NCBI GenBank assembly: GCA_016200005.1
Contig: JACQFP010000018.1
Span: 1-54,661, forward strand
DNA from: Verrucomicrobiota bacterium
GTDB lineage: Bacteria > Verrucomicrobiota > Verrucomicrobiia > Limisphaerales > PALSA-1396
Direction of reading: 5' to 3'
DNA: 54,661 bases
Part shown: positions 1 through 7,326 of the stretch, one piece after another
How positions within the stretch are numbered: position 1 is the first letter of the stretch
Layout: each line of letters starts with the position of its first letter
The notes under the pieces: generated by a model
Database searches by the model: none
Seen by the model: only the letters and a program-made list of their open reading frames with translations
Told to the model about the DNA's origin: nothing
Made by a program: the position numbers and the translations under genes

Positions 1-131
1 GCGCCGTTGCGCCCGAAGAAGCCGTAGCAGCGGCCCGGCTTCACGACCAGGCTGAGTCCGTTCACAGCGTCGAGTTTTCCGTAGCTTCGTGTGAGGTTCT
101 TGATTTCGATTACGGGTGATGTTGCGATCAT
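1..131 (-). CDS. ABC transporter ATP-binding protein (N-terminal fragment)
   Basis: Only the first 43 codons lie in the window. They read as the start of an ABC ATPase: a beta-strand ending in IEIKNLTRSYG, the conserved aromatic/AVNGLSL segment, and the beginning of Walker A (GRNGA) at the window edge, where GKT/S should follow. The ATG at 131 lies 9 bases after the stop of the upstream GntR-type regulator, so the two are almost certainly co-transcribed. In known YtrA-type operons a short GntR repressor controls an ABC exporter or antibiotic/cell-envelope transporter. The substrate cannot be judged from this fragment. The call as an ABC ATPase is strong, the role is inference. Confidence 0.85.
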   Translation of the reverse strand, partial: MIATSPVIEIKNLTRSYGKLDAVNGLSLVVKPGRCYGFFGRNG

Positions 132-140
132 AAAAAACCT

Positions 141-572
141 TCAGTTGGATTTTTGAGTGTCGTTGACTCGTTTCTTCTCTTCGAGCGCATCGAGGCGTTC
201 GCGGACCAGTTCGATAAACTCGCCGCGCGGCATTTGAAAGTGATGCGCTTGCACGACGGCCTGGTCGATCTCCTCGATCAAGAGCTTGCGGCGAACGTCC
301 TTCTTGAGCGGGGAATTGTTCGCTTTGAGAAAACAACCTTTGCCCGGCAACGTTTCGATGACGCCCTGGCTCTCCAGCTCCGTGTAGGCTTTGGCGATGG
401 TGTTCCGGTTCACGCGCAACTCTTCGGCGAGGGGACGGATGGCCGGCAGCGGCTCACCCGTTTGCAAGTGGCCGGAAGCCGCGGCCGCCCGAATCTGGTC
501 CACGACTTGGAGATACACTGGCTTGCCGGACTTATAATTGATCTGCAGCAGCATGTCGTGTGTTATTGTCAT
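141..572 (-). CDS. GntR-family (YtrA subfamily) transcriptional regulator
   Basis: 143 residues, the usual size for the short YtrA subfamily. Residues 10-80 form the GntR winged helix: GKPVYLQVVDQI, the turn GEPLPAIRPLAEEL, recognition helix region RVNRNTIAKAYTELESQGV, and the wing ETLPGKGCF. There is no long effector-binding domain, only a short helical tail for dimerisation. It precedes an ABC ATPase by 9 bases, matching the family's usual operon. An imperfect palindrome (567-586) overlaps its start codon, suggesting autoregulation. The ATG at 572 has no Shine-Dalgarno sequence; an internal ATG at 554 is an alternative start. Effector unknown. Confidence 0.9.
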   Translation of the reverse strand: MTITHDMLLQINYKSGKPVYLQVVDQIRAAAASGHLQTGEPLPAIRPLAEELRVNRNTIAKAYTELESQGVIETLPGKGCFLKANNSPLKKDVRRKLLIEEIDQAVVQAHHFQMPRGEFIELVRERLDALEEKKRVNDTQKSN

Positions 573-586
573 AGGACAATAGGACA
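567..586. promoter_or_regulatory. Candidate GntR operator
   Basis: A 20-bp imperfect palindrome of the form TGTCnTA-N6-TAnGACA that covers the first codons of the GntR gene and continues upstream. It also contains two direct copies of AGGACA. Spacing and position are typical of autoregulatory sites of short GntR repressors. No binding evidence is available; the call rests on symmetry and position. Confidence 0.4.
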
Positions 587-706
587 GTTGGAAAGTCGTG
601 TCAACTGGTTTTTTTCATGACGTGTTTATCACCGCAACCCTAGTCAATAAAGCCCGTGTGAATTTCCAATGTCCGCCCGGCTGTTGAACGTCGCCGCGAA
701 TCCTCA

Positions 707-787
707 AGCGCCGTAGGCGCGGCATATTTGTAGTCATTGTTTCGATGGGGACATGAAACGCTATAAATAGGTCGCGCCTACGGCGCT
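707..787. repeat. REP-like hairpin upstream of glucokinase
   Basis: Two 27-base arms (707-733 and 761-787), complementary over nearly their whole length, flank a 27-base loop. The arms begin with GCGCCGTAGGCGCG and end in an AT-rich segment. The arm core GCGCCGTAGGCGC is itself palindromic. The rest of the 573-947 spacer holds no gene I can support. The structure resembles short dispersed intergenic hairpins of Verrucomicrobia-type genomes rather than a terminator, because no T-tract follows either arm. Confidence 0.6.
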
Positions 788-947
788 ACAGTCCTTGCAC
801 AACGCTTCTAATTGGTTTGCATTCGCACCGGATGGCAAACAGCTTGTCGGTCGAAGCCCAACCTGCTTAGCTTTCCGCCATGATTCGCCATATTCTGTTT
901 GCGTTGCTGCTCCCACGCCGACTGCGGAAAGGCAATGGCAAATTCCC

Positions 948-1937
948 ATGATTTTAGCGGGTGACATCGGCGGCACGAAGGTGAATCTGGCCTTTTTTGA
1001 AGTCGCGGGGCAACAGGTCACGCAAACTGTCGCGGGCACGTACCCCAGCCGGCAACACGCCAGCCTCGAGGAAATTGTCCGCGAATTTCTTGCGACTCAC
1101 AATCTCAAGGTGGATTACGCCTGTTTCGGCATCGCCGGGCCGGTGAAAAAGGGTCGCGCGCAGTTGACCAACCTGCCGTGGGTGGTTGATGTCCGTGTGC
1201 TGACGCACGAGTTGAGGCTAAAGCACGCGTGGTTGGTCAATGATCTGGAGGCGAACGCTTACGGCATCGCCGGACTTTCGCCGAAGGATTTCGTCACGTT
1301 GAACCAAGGCGATCCGGAAGCGAAAGGCAACGCGGCCATCATTTCCGCTGGCACAGGACTGGGTGAGGCCGGACTGTTCTGGGACGGGCATCGTCATCTT
1401 CCGCTGGCTTGCGAAGGTGGCCACAGCGACTTCGCGCCGCGCACTGATCTGGACGTGGAACTGTTTCGTCATCTGCGCGCGCAGTTCGGTCGCGTCAGTT
1501 GGGAGCGTGTCCTTTCTGGGCCAGGCGCGTTCAACATTTATAAATTCCTGCGCGACACCGGACGCGGTGAAGAACCGGCGTGGTTGACGGCGGAGCTTAA
1601 GAATGGCGATTCACCGTCCGTCATTACTCACGCCGGCCTCGAGGGTAAATGCGAACTGTGCGTTCAGGTCTTGGACTTGTTCGTGACTTACTACGGCACG
1701 GAAGCCAGCAACCTCGCGCTTAAAATCATGTCCATCGGCGGCCTGTATGTCGGTGGCGGCATCGCGCCCAAGATCATCAACAAACTGATGGACGGAAATT
1801 TTATGAAGGCATTCTGTGCCGCCGGACGGATGAGAGAGTTGATGGAAGCCATGCCGGTGCGCGTCATTTTGAATGACAAGACGGCCCTGATCGGCGCTGC
1901 CCGACTCGCGGCGGCGCAGGCGGGGTGGATTCGGTGA
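948..1937 (+). CDS. glk: Glucokinase
   Basis: 329 residues if started at the ATG at 948, which puts the phosphate-1 motif ILAGDIGGTKVNLA at the N-terminus, as in the bacterial glucokinase family (PF02685, about 320 residues). The frame is open further upstream, but the extra 51 codons do not resemble the family. Visible landmarks: FGIAGPV (sugar-side glycine loop), NLPWVVD, LVNDLEANAYG with the catalytic-type Asp, ISAGTGLGEA (ATP phosphate loop), and EGGHSDFAP with the conserved Glu/Gly/His glucose contacts. It phosphorylates glucose to glucose 6-phosphate in the cytoplasm. It stands alone between a hairpin repeat and a convergent secreted protein gene. Confidence 0.92.
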   Translation: MILAGDIGGTKVNLAFFEVAGQQVTQTVAGTYPSRQHASLEEIVREFLATHNLKVDYACFGIAGPVKKGRAQLTNLPWVVDVRVLTHELRLKHAWLVNDLEANAYGIAGLSPKDFVTLNQGDPEAKGNAAIISAGTGLGEAGLFWDGHRHLPLACEGGHSDFAPRTDLDVELFRHLRAQFGRVSWERVLSGPGAFNIYKFLRDTGRGEEPAWLTAELKNGDSPSVITHAGLEGKCELCVQVLDLFVTYYGTEASNLALKIMSIGGLYVGGGIAPKIINKLMDGNFMKAFCAAGRMRELMEAMPVRVILNDKTALIGAARLAAAQAGWIR

Positions 1938-1984
1938 GATTGTTATGGAGCGTCGAACTACGATGTGGTGATCCGCCTCTGCGA

Positions 1985-3259
1985 TCAAGGTATCAAGTCG
2001 AAAGAGGTAAGCTTCCAAGCCTCGCGTAATCCTTCCCGCACGTATAGCTTGCCATCGGCGAAGGCGGGATGGCTCCAGGTTTTGCCGCATACGTGCGTTC
2101 GGCCCAGTTCGGTGTATTTGGCCGGATCGCCTGCAATCAAAATCAGTTCACCAAGATCCGTTAACACCAGCAGATTCTTGCCGAGCACAATAATCGAGGA
2201 ATAATTTTCACCGAAGCCACCGTGCAACCACAGGAGTTTTCCCGTAAGAGCGTCGGCACAGACGAAATCTTTTCGTGGGCCATGACTGTAAACGTAATTG
2301 CCGACGACCACCGGCGTGGCGATGTTGATCTTCAAATCTTCGTTCGCCCACTTCTCGACGGCCTTTATCTTGTCGCCTTCCTTGATGATTTTGAAACAGA
2401 GGAGTCCAAACGTGTGCGAATTGACCATGACCGTCTCGCCGAAGATGACAGGCGTGGCGACGTGGCGCTTGGCGTAAGTCTCCAAAGGCAATCGCCAGAG
2501 GAGTTTTCCGTTGTCGGCATTTACTCCGATGAGCGCCTCATCATCGAGCATGACGACGTGCTTCACCCCGGCAAGTGTCGCCACCATCAGTGAGGAAAAG
2601 GCGGCCTCGTCATTTTGGGATTTCCAAAGCATCGCCCCCGTTCGCTTGTTGTAACAAACAATCGTCGCCCCGTCGGTGCAGCCGACGGGAACATAAATCC
2701 GGTCGCCATCCACGACGCCCGAACCGTTGTTGCCGCGACGGCGGGCAGTGCCTTCCAACACTTTGCTGCCGACGAACACGATGCCGAAATCCTTCGTGAA
2801 ACTTGTACCCCATAAGACTTTTCCATCGGCCAGATTCAGACAGCGGAACTCGCCTCTGCACGACTGCACATAGACGCGGTCGCCGTCCATGATCGGCGTG
2901 CTGCGCGGCCCGACGCCCCATTCATCGCCATACATGTCGCTAAACGGAACGCGCCAGAATTCCTTGCCGGTTTTGGCATCGATCAAATGAGCGACCTCCT
3001 GTCCTTCTTGTGCGTCGAGATAAACCAGCTTGCCGCTTTGAATCACCGGTGAAGAAAAGCCGCCGCCGATGTTCAATCGCCACAAAACTTTCGGCTCGCT
3101 CGCGAGCGTTGTCGGGACAGGAGTGCCGGCGGGAATATGTCCGTCGCGTTCCGGTCCGCGCCATTGTGGCCAGTCACTCGCCCGCGACGAAATGGGACAA
3201 ACCAAAAGACACAACAGAAACGCGAGTGAAAAGCGACAAAAGAGATTCATGATTTGCAT
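1985..3259 (-). CDS. Secreted PQQ-like beta-propeller repeat protein (BamB-like)
   Basis: 424 residues. A signal peptide of about 25 residues (MNLFCRFSLAFLLCLLVC, cleavage near SSRA-SDWPQ) is followed by DWPQWRGPERDG, the signature opening of the large PVC-group family of secreted PQQ-like beta-propellers. Repeated blade motifs are visible: GKLVYLDAQEGQEV, AKTGKEFWRV, GDRVYVQS, DGKVLWG, TGKLLWLHG. No known catalytic residues are apparent. In this family such proteins are usually annotated only as outer-membrane-assembly-like or pyrrolo-quinoline-quinone-repeat proteins. An alternative start at 3250 gives a more ordinary signal peptide. Convergent with glk, 47 bases apart. Function unknown. 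Confidence 0.85.
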   Translation of the reverse strand: MQIMNLFCRFSLAFLLCLLVCPISSRASDWPQWRGPERDGHIPAGTPVPTTLASEPKVLWRLNIGGGFSSPVIQSGKLVYLDAQEGQEVAHLIDAKTGKEFWRVPFSDMYGDEWGVGPRSTPIMDGDRVYVQSCRGEFRCLNLADGKVLWGTSFTKDFGIVFVGSKVLEGTARRRGNNGSGVVDGDRIYVPVGCTDGATIVCYNKRTGAMLWKSQNDEAAFSSLMVATLAGVKHVVMLDDEALIGVNADNGKLLWRLPLETYAKRHVATPVIFGETVMVNSHTFGLLCFKIIKEGDKIKAVEKWANEDLKINIATPVVVGNYVYSHGPRKDFVCADALTGKLLWLHGGFGENYSSIIVLGKNLLVLTDLGELILIAGDPAKYTELGRTHVCGKTWSHPAFADGKLYVREGLREAWKLTSFDLIP

Positions 3260-3331
3260 GGTTAACTAGGCGAATCTCGATACCAGCGCAACTGCATTCT
3301 TCCGCCGTAGAGGATCAGGACCGCAGGGCAA

Positions 3332-3631
3332 CTATTTCCGACTCTGTTCCTGCTCCAAGGCGCGCACATAACTGACGATGCGCCGAATCAGACTGTTGTA
3401 ATGCGAGTGGGCTGCGTCGCCGAGTCGTTCCGCGAGACGCGCGTAGAGTTCGTGTTCGTAGGGCTGCGGAAGAGTTTGGTCCGGTATTTCAATTCCCAGC
3501 CGTTTCAGTCGCGGGGCGGCGATGAGAACCAGCAGCGAGTGATCGGTGATCCGACCCTGCAAAAGATCGGCGAGACCTTGTTCGACAAGCGCTTCGCCCG
3601 GCAATGACAGTTCATGATTCGCTCGGTTCAT
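3332..3631 (-). CDS. Small conserved-looking hypothetical protein
   Basis: 99 residues, acidic N-terminal half and basic C-terminal helix (RRIVSYVRALEQEQSRK). Contents look like a soluble, mostly helical protein: EALVEQGLADLLQGRITDHSLLVLIAAPRLKRLG and YEHELYARLAERLGDAAHSHYNSLIRRIVSYV. No signal peptide, membrane segment or motif is recognised. It lies between the secreted propeller gene and the broken leuA on the same strand, 92 bases from the remnant of leuA. The regular codon use and amphipathic pattern make it a probable real gene, but I cannot assign a function. Confidence 0.6.
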   Translation of the reverse strand: MNRANHELSLPGEALVEQGLADLLQGRITDHSLLVLIAAPRLKRLGIEIPDQTLPQPYEHELYARLAERLGDAAHSHYNSLIRRIVSYVRALEQEQSRK

Positions 3632-3723
3632 GTTTCTCAGCTTTGGTCAAAAAGTCTTCCAGCTTGTTCCTGAATTGTGACGCGTTTGTTGCCGGATAGC
3701 CCAAGAGTCCTGGTTCAATCTGC

Positions 3724-3951
3724 TCACGACCGGTTCAGCGCGCTGAGCACGGCGCGCACGGAGGCAAGCTCGATGTTGGTGTCCACGCCCGCGCCCCAGC
3801 GGGTGCGACCGTCGCCGTGCTTGACTTGAATGTAAGCGATGGCGCTGGCTTCTTCGCCCGCGCTCAACGCGTGCTCGCTGTAATTCGCGATTTCAAAACG
3901 CGGCACGCCGACGTTACCGAAGCCGTGCACGAGTGCGGCCAACGGCCCGGC
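3724..3951 (-). pseudogene. leuA: Out-of-frame 3' remnant of leuA (end of regulatory domain)
   Basis: About 75 codons in a different frame from the main leuA ORF. They read [47 protein letters not shown] and ASVRAVLSALNRS, which is the last part of the alpha-isopropylmalate synthase leucine-binding domain (LeuA_dimer), complete to a normal C-terminus. The sequence that normally lies between this and the catalytic region, of the order of 70 residues, is absent. It would be translated only by a frameshift near 3950, so it is listed as a remnant. Confidence 0.75.
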
Positions 3952-5165
3952 TGCATTTCCTTGGGCAGTTCGATGCCGAATTCACTTTCCAGCAAATACG
4001 CCACGCCTCCTTTTCCGGACTGGCTGTTGACGCGGATGACTTCGCGGTATTCGCGGCCAATGTCGTTTGGGTCAAGTGTGAGATAAGGCACGTCCCAGAA
4101 TTCGCGCGCGCCGCTTTTCCATTCGTTCAGACCTTTGCGGATGGCGTCCTGATGCGAGCCGCTGAACGCGGTGAAGACCAGTTCGCCGGCATAAGGTTGG
4201 CGTGGCGGAATCGTCATGCCGGTGCAACGTTCATAGACCTCGATGATCGAGCCGAGATCGGTGAAATCCAGCTTCGGATCAATGCCGTGCATGTGGAGAT
4301 TCAGCGCGACGGTGACGATGTCGAGGTTGCCGGTGCGTTCGCCGTTGCCAAAGAGCGTGCCCTCGACACGGTCCGCGCCGGCGAGCAAACCAAGCTCGGT
4401 CGCGGCGGTGCCGGTGCAACGGTCGTTGTGCGTGTGCAAACTGATGATGAGCGAATCGCGGTTCTTGATGTTACGGCAAATCCATTCGATCTGATCGGCA
4501 TACACATTAGGCATTGCTACCTCGACTGTGTCCGGCAGATTCAAAATCATTTTCCGTTGCGGTGTCGGCTGCCACACGTCCATGACGGCTTCGGAAATCT
4601 CCTTGGCGAACTCCACCTCCGTGGCGCTGAAACTTTCCGGCGAATATTGAAGCACGACCTCGGTGCCCTTGAGCCTCGGCAAACGCGCCTTGATCAACTC
4701 CGCGCCCCGTACCGCGACCTGGACAATTTCCTTTTTCGACATCCCGAACACGACGCGGCGTTGGGCGGGCGAAGTCGAATTGTAAAGATGGATGATGGTT
4801 TTCTTTGCGCCCACGAGCGATTCGAACGTGCGCTCGATCAACTCCTCGCGCGCCTGCACGAGCACTTGAAGCCACACGTCGTCCGGCGCGCGGTGTTCCT
4901 CGATAAGCCGGCGGTTGAACGTGAACTCGGTGTTCGACGCGGACGGGAAGCCGACCTCGATTTCCCTGAAGCCGCATTTTACGAGCGTGTTGAACAGTTC
5001 GAGCTTCTGCGAAACATTCATCGGCACGGCGAGGGCCTGGTTCCCGTCGCGCAGATCGACGCTGCACCAGATGGGCGCGCGGGTGAGAGTGCGGTTCGGC
5101 CACTGGCGGTCAGGCAACGCCACCGGTGGAAACGAGCGATATTTTTTCGTCGGGTCTCTTAACAT
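3864..5165 (-). CDS. leuA: 2-isopropylmalate synthase, truncated/frameshifted
   Basis: The intact frame encodes 433 residues of family-2 2-isopropylmalate synthase (acetyl-CoA + 2-oxoisovalerate to 2-isopropylmalate, first committed step of leucine synthesis). The TIM-barrel domain is complete: [11 protein letters not shown] (active-site Arg-Asp), [38 protein letters not shown] (metal-binding His-x-His), [13 protein letters not shown]. The frame runs to [20 protein letters not shown], then diverges into an unrelated tail of about 30 residues. The regulatory domain end is found in another frame just downstream. A deletion plus frameshift therefore removes the leucine-binding domain. Preceded by a leader peptide and attenuator (5289-5451). 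Either a real feedback-insensitive allele, a decaying gene, or an assembly error. Confidence 0.88.
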   Translation of the reverse strand: MLRDPTKKYRSFPPVALPDRQWPNRTLTRAPIWCSVDLRDGNQALAVPMNVSQKLELFNTLVKCGFREIEVGFPSASNTEFTFNRRLIEEHRAPDDVWLQVLVQAREELIERTFESLVGAKKTIIHLYNSTSPAQRRVVFGMSKKEIVQVAVRGAELIKARLPRLKGTEVVLQYSPESFSATEVEFAKEISEAVMDVWQPTPQRKMILNLPDTVEVAMPNVYADQIEWICRNIKNRDSLIISLHTHNDRCTGTAATELGLLAGADRVEGTLFGNGERTGNLDIVTVALNLHMHGIDPKLDFTDLGSIIEVYERCTGMTIPPRQPYAGELVFTAFSGSHQDAIRKGLNEWKSGAREFWDVPYLTLDPNDIGREYREVIRVNSQSGKGGVAYLLESEFGIELPKEMQPGRWPHSCTASVTSACRVLKSRITASTR

Positions 5166-5178
5166 GGCTTTCTACTTT

Positions 5179-5278
5179 CTTCTTAATCTTACTCTTAATC
5201 TTTCCCTTGATTTTCATCTTGCTCTCAGTCCCGGCAACCGAGCGAGCAAGATTAAGAGGAAGATTAAGATTAAGTCCT
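5179..5278. repeat. TTAATCTT-type imperfect inverted/tandem repeat
   Basis: Between the leuA start and the attenuator. Left half carries repeats of CTTAATCTT and right half carries AAGATTAAG units, so the two halves can pair imperfectly around a GC-rich centre near 5230-5240. The composition differs sharply from the surrounding GC-rich sequence. It lies in the leuA leader transcript, downstream of the terminator hairpin, so it would be transcribed only on read-through. Looks like a dispersed repeat rather than a regulatory fold; this is inference. Confidence 0.5.
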
Positions 5279-5288
5279 GAAATACAAA

Positions 5289-5317
5289 AACCCCACTGCC
5301 GATTCGGCAGTGGGGTT
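5289..5317 (-). terminator. leu attenuator terminator
   Basis: On the minus strand, a 10-12 bp GC-rich stem (CCCCACTGCCGA paired with its complement) with a minimal loop is followed immediately by TTTTT. This is a classic intrinsic terminator. The T-tract exists only in the leuA direction. It lies 24 bases after the stop of a leucine-rich leader ORF and about 120 bases before leuA, the arrangement expected for ribosome-mediated attenuation. Confidence 0.85.
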
Positions 5318-5340
5318 CGGAAAATTCCTGTGAATGAAAA

Positions 5341-5415
5341 TCAGAACCCGACTGCCGCGCGGCCCAGCAGCAGCGCGTTAAGTAGCAGCAGTCGAATGTT
5401 CAAATTGCGATTCAC
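5341..5415 (-). CDS. leuL: leu operon leader peptide (attenuation)
   Basis: A 24-residue ORF read from GTG at 5415 (or 20 residues from TTG at 5403). It contains four consecutive leucine codons, Asn-Ala, then three more leucine codons (LLLLNALLLG). Five of the seven are CTG. It ends 24 bases before a strong intrinsic terminator placed ahead of leuA. In known amino-acid biosynthetic attenuation, ribosome stalling at such codons when charged tRNA-Leu is scarce prevents terminator formation. The -10 element ends 7 bases before the GTG, so the transcript probably begins at or next to the start codon, making it leaderless. No Shine-Dalgarno is present. Too short for ordinary gene calling. Confidence 0.8.
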   Translation of the reverse strand: MNRNLNIRLLLLNALLLGRAAVGF

Positions 5416-5422
5416 TGTGGCG

Positions 5423-5451
5423 AAAGTAGCAAGCAGGGCAGGGCGCGTCAA
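5423..5451 (-). promoter_or_regulatory. Sigma-70-type promoter of the leu leader
   Basis: Minus-strand TTGACG (5451-5446), exactly 17 bases, then TACTTT (5428-5423). The -35 matches consensus at five of six positions, the -10 more weakly. Predicted transcription start is around 5416-5415, coinciding with the GTG of the leader peptide. Confidence 0.65.
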
Positions 5452-5492
5452 CTGATTTTCTTTCTTCTTTTGGCTCGTGGGTTTTGCCTCAC

Positions 5493-6893
5493 TCACGCCG
5501 GATCGACTTGGTGTCCCAGTTCGCGGTAGCGCTGCAGCTTGTAGATAAGCGCGCGTCGGCTGATGCCAAGGGCTTTCGCCGTCTCCGTGCGGTTGAAATT
5601 GCATTTGCGCAGCGCCTGGAAGATGGCCTGCCGTTCGATTTCCTCCAGATGTTGAGCATCGGCCACGTCAACCGCTGTGCCCGGCTGCACCGTGGCCCGC
5701 ACTCGCGTGGGCAGGTGTTCGGGCAAAATGAGTTCGCCTCGGGAGAGCAGCGCGGCGCGCTCCATCGCGTTGCGCAATTCGCGCACGTTGCCCGGCCAGG
5801 CGTAGCGCGCCAGACAATCGGCCACCGCGGAGGAAAACCGCGCTTTGCCCTGGGTAAATTCCGCGATGAACGAATTCGCCAGCGGAACAATGTCTTCCGG
5901 CCGTTCGCGGAGCGCAGGCACGTTAAGCTCCACGACATTCAGCCGGTAGAAGAGGTCTTCGCGAAATCGGCCCGCCTTGACTTCCTCCTCCAGGTTGCGA
6001 TTCGTGGCGGCCAAGATGCGGGCGTTGGTCTGCGTCTCGTTGTTCGAGCCGACGCGCTGAAAGCGTCCGTCTTGTGTCACGCGGAGCAGTTTCGCCTGGA
6101 GCGGCGGGGACATGTCCGCAATCTCGTCCAGGAAAATGCTGCCGCCGTTGGCCTGTTCAAAGCGGCCGATTCGTTGGGCGATGGCACTGGTGAATGCGCC
6201 TTTCTCGTGCCCAAAGAGTTCGGTCTCCAACAAGTTTTCGGGAATGGCCGCGCAGTTGACCTTCACCAGCGGGCCGGCGGCACGCGGACTCCACGTGTGA
6301 ATGACATCCGCCAATACTTCCTTGCCCACGCCGCTCTCGCCAGTGATCAAGATGCGGCTCTCGGACGCGGCGACCAGCGACGCATCGCGAAACACCGCCT
6401 GCATCAGCGGACTTCGGGCGATCACATGAGCGGGCAATTGTTTGTCGGCAATGAATTTTAGCGGCGCAGATTCCGAGAGGCCGGTGGCCTGCTGAACCGA
6501 AGCCAGCAACTCATCGAGATCAATCGGTTTGGCCAGGTAATTGACCGCGCCATCGCGCATGGCGCCCACGGCTTCGCGGATGTCCGCATACGCCGTCACG
6601 AGCAGGACGGGCAGCACGGAATGCTCCTGCCGCGCGCGCCGCAATGTTTCCAATCCCGAAATGCCGGACATACGCACATCGGAAATCATCATGCTGATTT
6701 CTTCGGTGCGAAGAATCTCCAAGGCTTGTTCCCCGGAAGCAACGGGGACGGTCTCGAAGCCCTGGCCTCTCAGGAACGAATCGAGGAGACTGCGCTGACC
6801 CGCGTCGTCATCGACGATCAGGATTCGGGGCGATTTCGGACTGTTCTGGCGAGCATCGGACGGCATGACTGTGACCTTAGCATTTTTAGTCAA
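5493..6893 (-). CDS. Sigma-54-dependent response regulator (NtrC family)
   Basis: 466 residues, three domains. Receiver at about 22-140: ILIVDDDAGQ, phospho-acceptor Asp in MMISDVRMSG, Lys in YLAKPIDL. AAA+ sigma-54 interaction domain at about 160-395: Walker A GESGVGKEV, the sigma-54 contact loop reading GAFTSA instead of the usual GAFTGA, Walker B SIFLDEIADM, arginine finger region FREDLFYRLNV. C-terminal Fis-type HTH: FNRTETAKALGISRRALIYKLQRY. It activates transcription from -24/-12 promoters after phosphorylation. The likely partner is the histidine kinase at 7746-9245; the two are separated by an inserted toxin-antitoxin pair. Its position after the T2SS genes suggests it controls secretion or pilus-like functions. 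Alternative start at 6866. Confidence 0.93.
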   Translation of the reverse strand: MTKNAKVTVMPSDARQNSPKSPRILIVDDDAGQRSLLDSFLRGQGFETVPVASGEQALEILRTEEISMMISDVRMSGISGLETLRRARQEHSVLPVLLVTAYADIREAVGAMRDGAVNYLAKPIDLDELLASVQQATGLSESAPLKFIADKQLPAHVIARSPLMQAVFRDASLVAASESRILITGESGVGKEVLADVIHTWSPRAAGPLVKVNCAAIPENLLETELFGHEKGAFTSAIAQRIGRFEQANGGSIFLDEIADMSPPLQAKLLRVTQDGRFQRVGSNNETQTNARILAATNRNLEEEVKAGRFREDLFYRLNVVELNVPALRERPEDIVPLANSFIAEFTQGKARFSSAVADCLARYAWPGNVRELRNAMERAALLSRGELILPEHLPTRVRATVQPGTAVDVADAQHLEEIERQAIFQALRKCNFNRTETAKALGISRRALIYKLQRYRELGHQVDPA

Positions 6894-6928
6894 TGGGCTT
6901 CAAGTGAGTTGGCCCCGTGCGTTGAACC

Positions 6929-6963
6929 TTGACGTCGTCCACATTGTGTACGACAATGACACC
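6929..6963 (+). promoter_or_regulatory. Promoter and operator of the toxin-antitoxin pair
   Basis: TTGACG (6929-6934), 17-base spacer, GACAAT (6952-6957), then 6 bases to the ATG at 6964, so the message is probably leaderless. A palindrome CATTGT-N5-ACAATG (6942-6958) overlaps the -10 element, well placed as the operator for autorepression by the antitoxin. Confidence 0.6.
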
Positions 6964-7326
6964 ATGCCGACTACACTTCATTCGTGCCGGATCGAAAACG
7001 AGGTTGCGCCGTTGCTCGCACGCCAGGCCAAACGAAAAAAACTCAAGCTGGCCGCGTTGTCTTCTCTGTATCTCCGCGAAAAAGCTTTGGAGGAGGAGTT
7101 TCCGGGAATCGGCTTTCGGGACGGTATCGGAGGCCGAGAAGCCTGCGTGCTGGGTTCCCGGGTGGCGGTGTGGGAAGTGTCGGACGTTTATCGCGAGGCG
7201 AAGTCCGTCGCGAAAACCGCTGATCATTTTGGTTGGCCGGATTACCTCGTAAAGTGTGCCTTGGCTTTCGCGAAAGCTTATCCACATCACATCGCCGCGC
7301 AGCGGGAGGCGGAGGTGAGTGAGTGA
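6964..7326 (+). CDS. DUF433-type antitoxin
   Basis: 120 residues from the ATG at 6964; the frame is open upstream but a promoter ends 6 bases before this codon. The N-terminal half (EVAPLLARQAKRKKLKLAALSSLYLREKALEEEFPG) is basic and helical, and the second half carries the DUF433 fold: GIGFRDGIGGREACVLGSRVAVWEVSDVYREAKSV then a helical HTH-like WPDYLVKCALAFAKAYP. In this family the DUF433 domain acts as antitoxin and DNA-binding autorepressor. Its stop overlaps the GTG start of the next gene (GTGA), the usual coupled arrangement. The module is oriented against the flanking two-component genes. Confidence 0.8.
   Translation: MPTTLHSCRIENEVAPLLARQAKRKKLKLAALSSLYLREKALEEEFPGIGFRDGIGGREACVLGSRVAVWEVSDVYREAKSVAKTADHFGWPDYLVKCALAFAKAYPHHIAAQREAEVSE

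Noticed and set aside
3933-5162. A 409-codon plus-strand frame opposite leuA
   Set aside because: Mirror of a clear catalytic domain; no recognisable protein features.
5289-5317. A bidirectional terminator for the response-regulator gene side
   Set aside because: The T-tract is present only in the minus direction and the hairpin is upstream of leuA, so it acts as an attenuator rather than as a terminator of a plus-strand gene.
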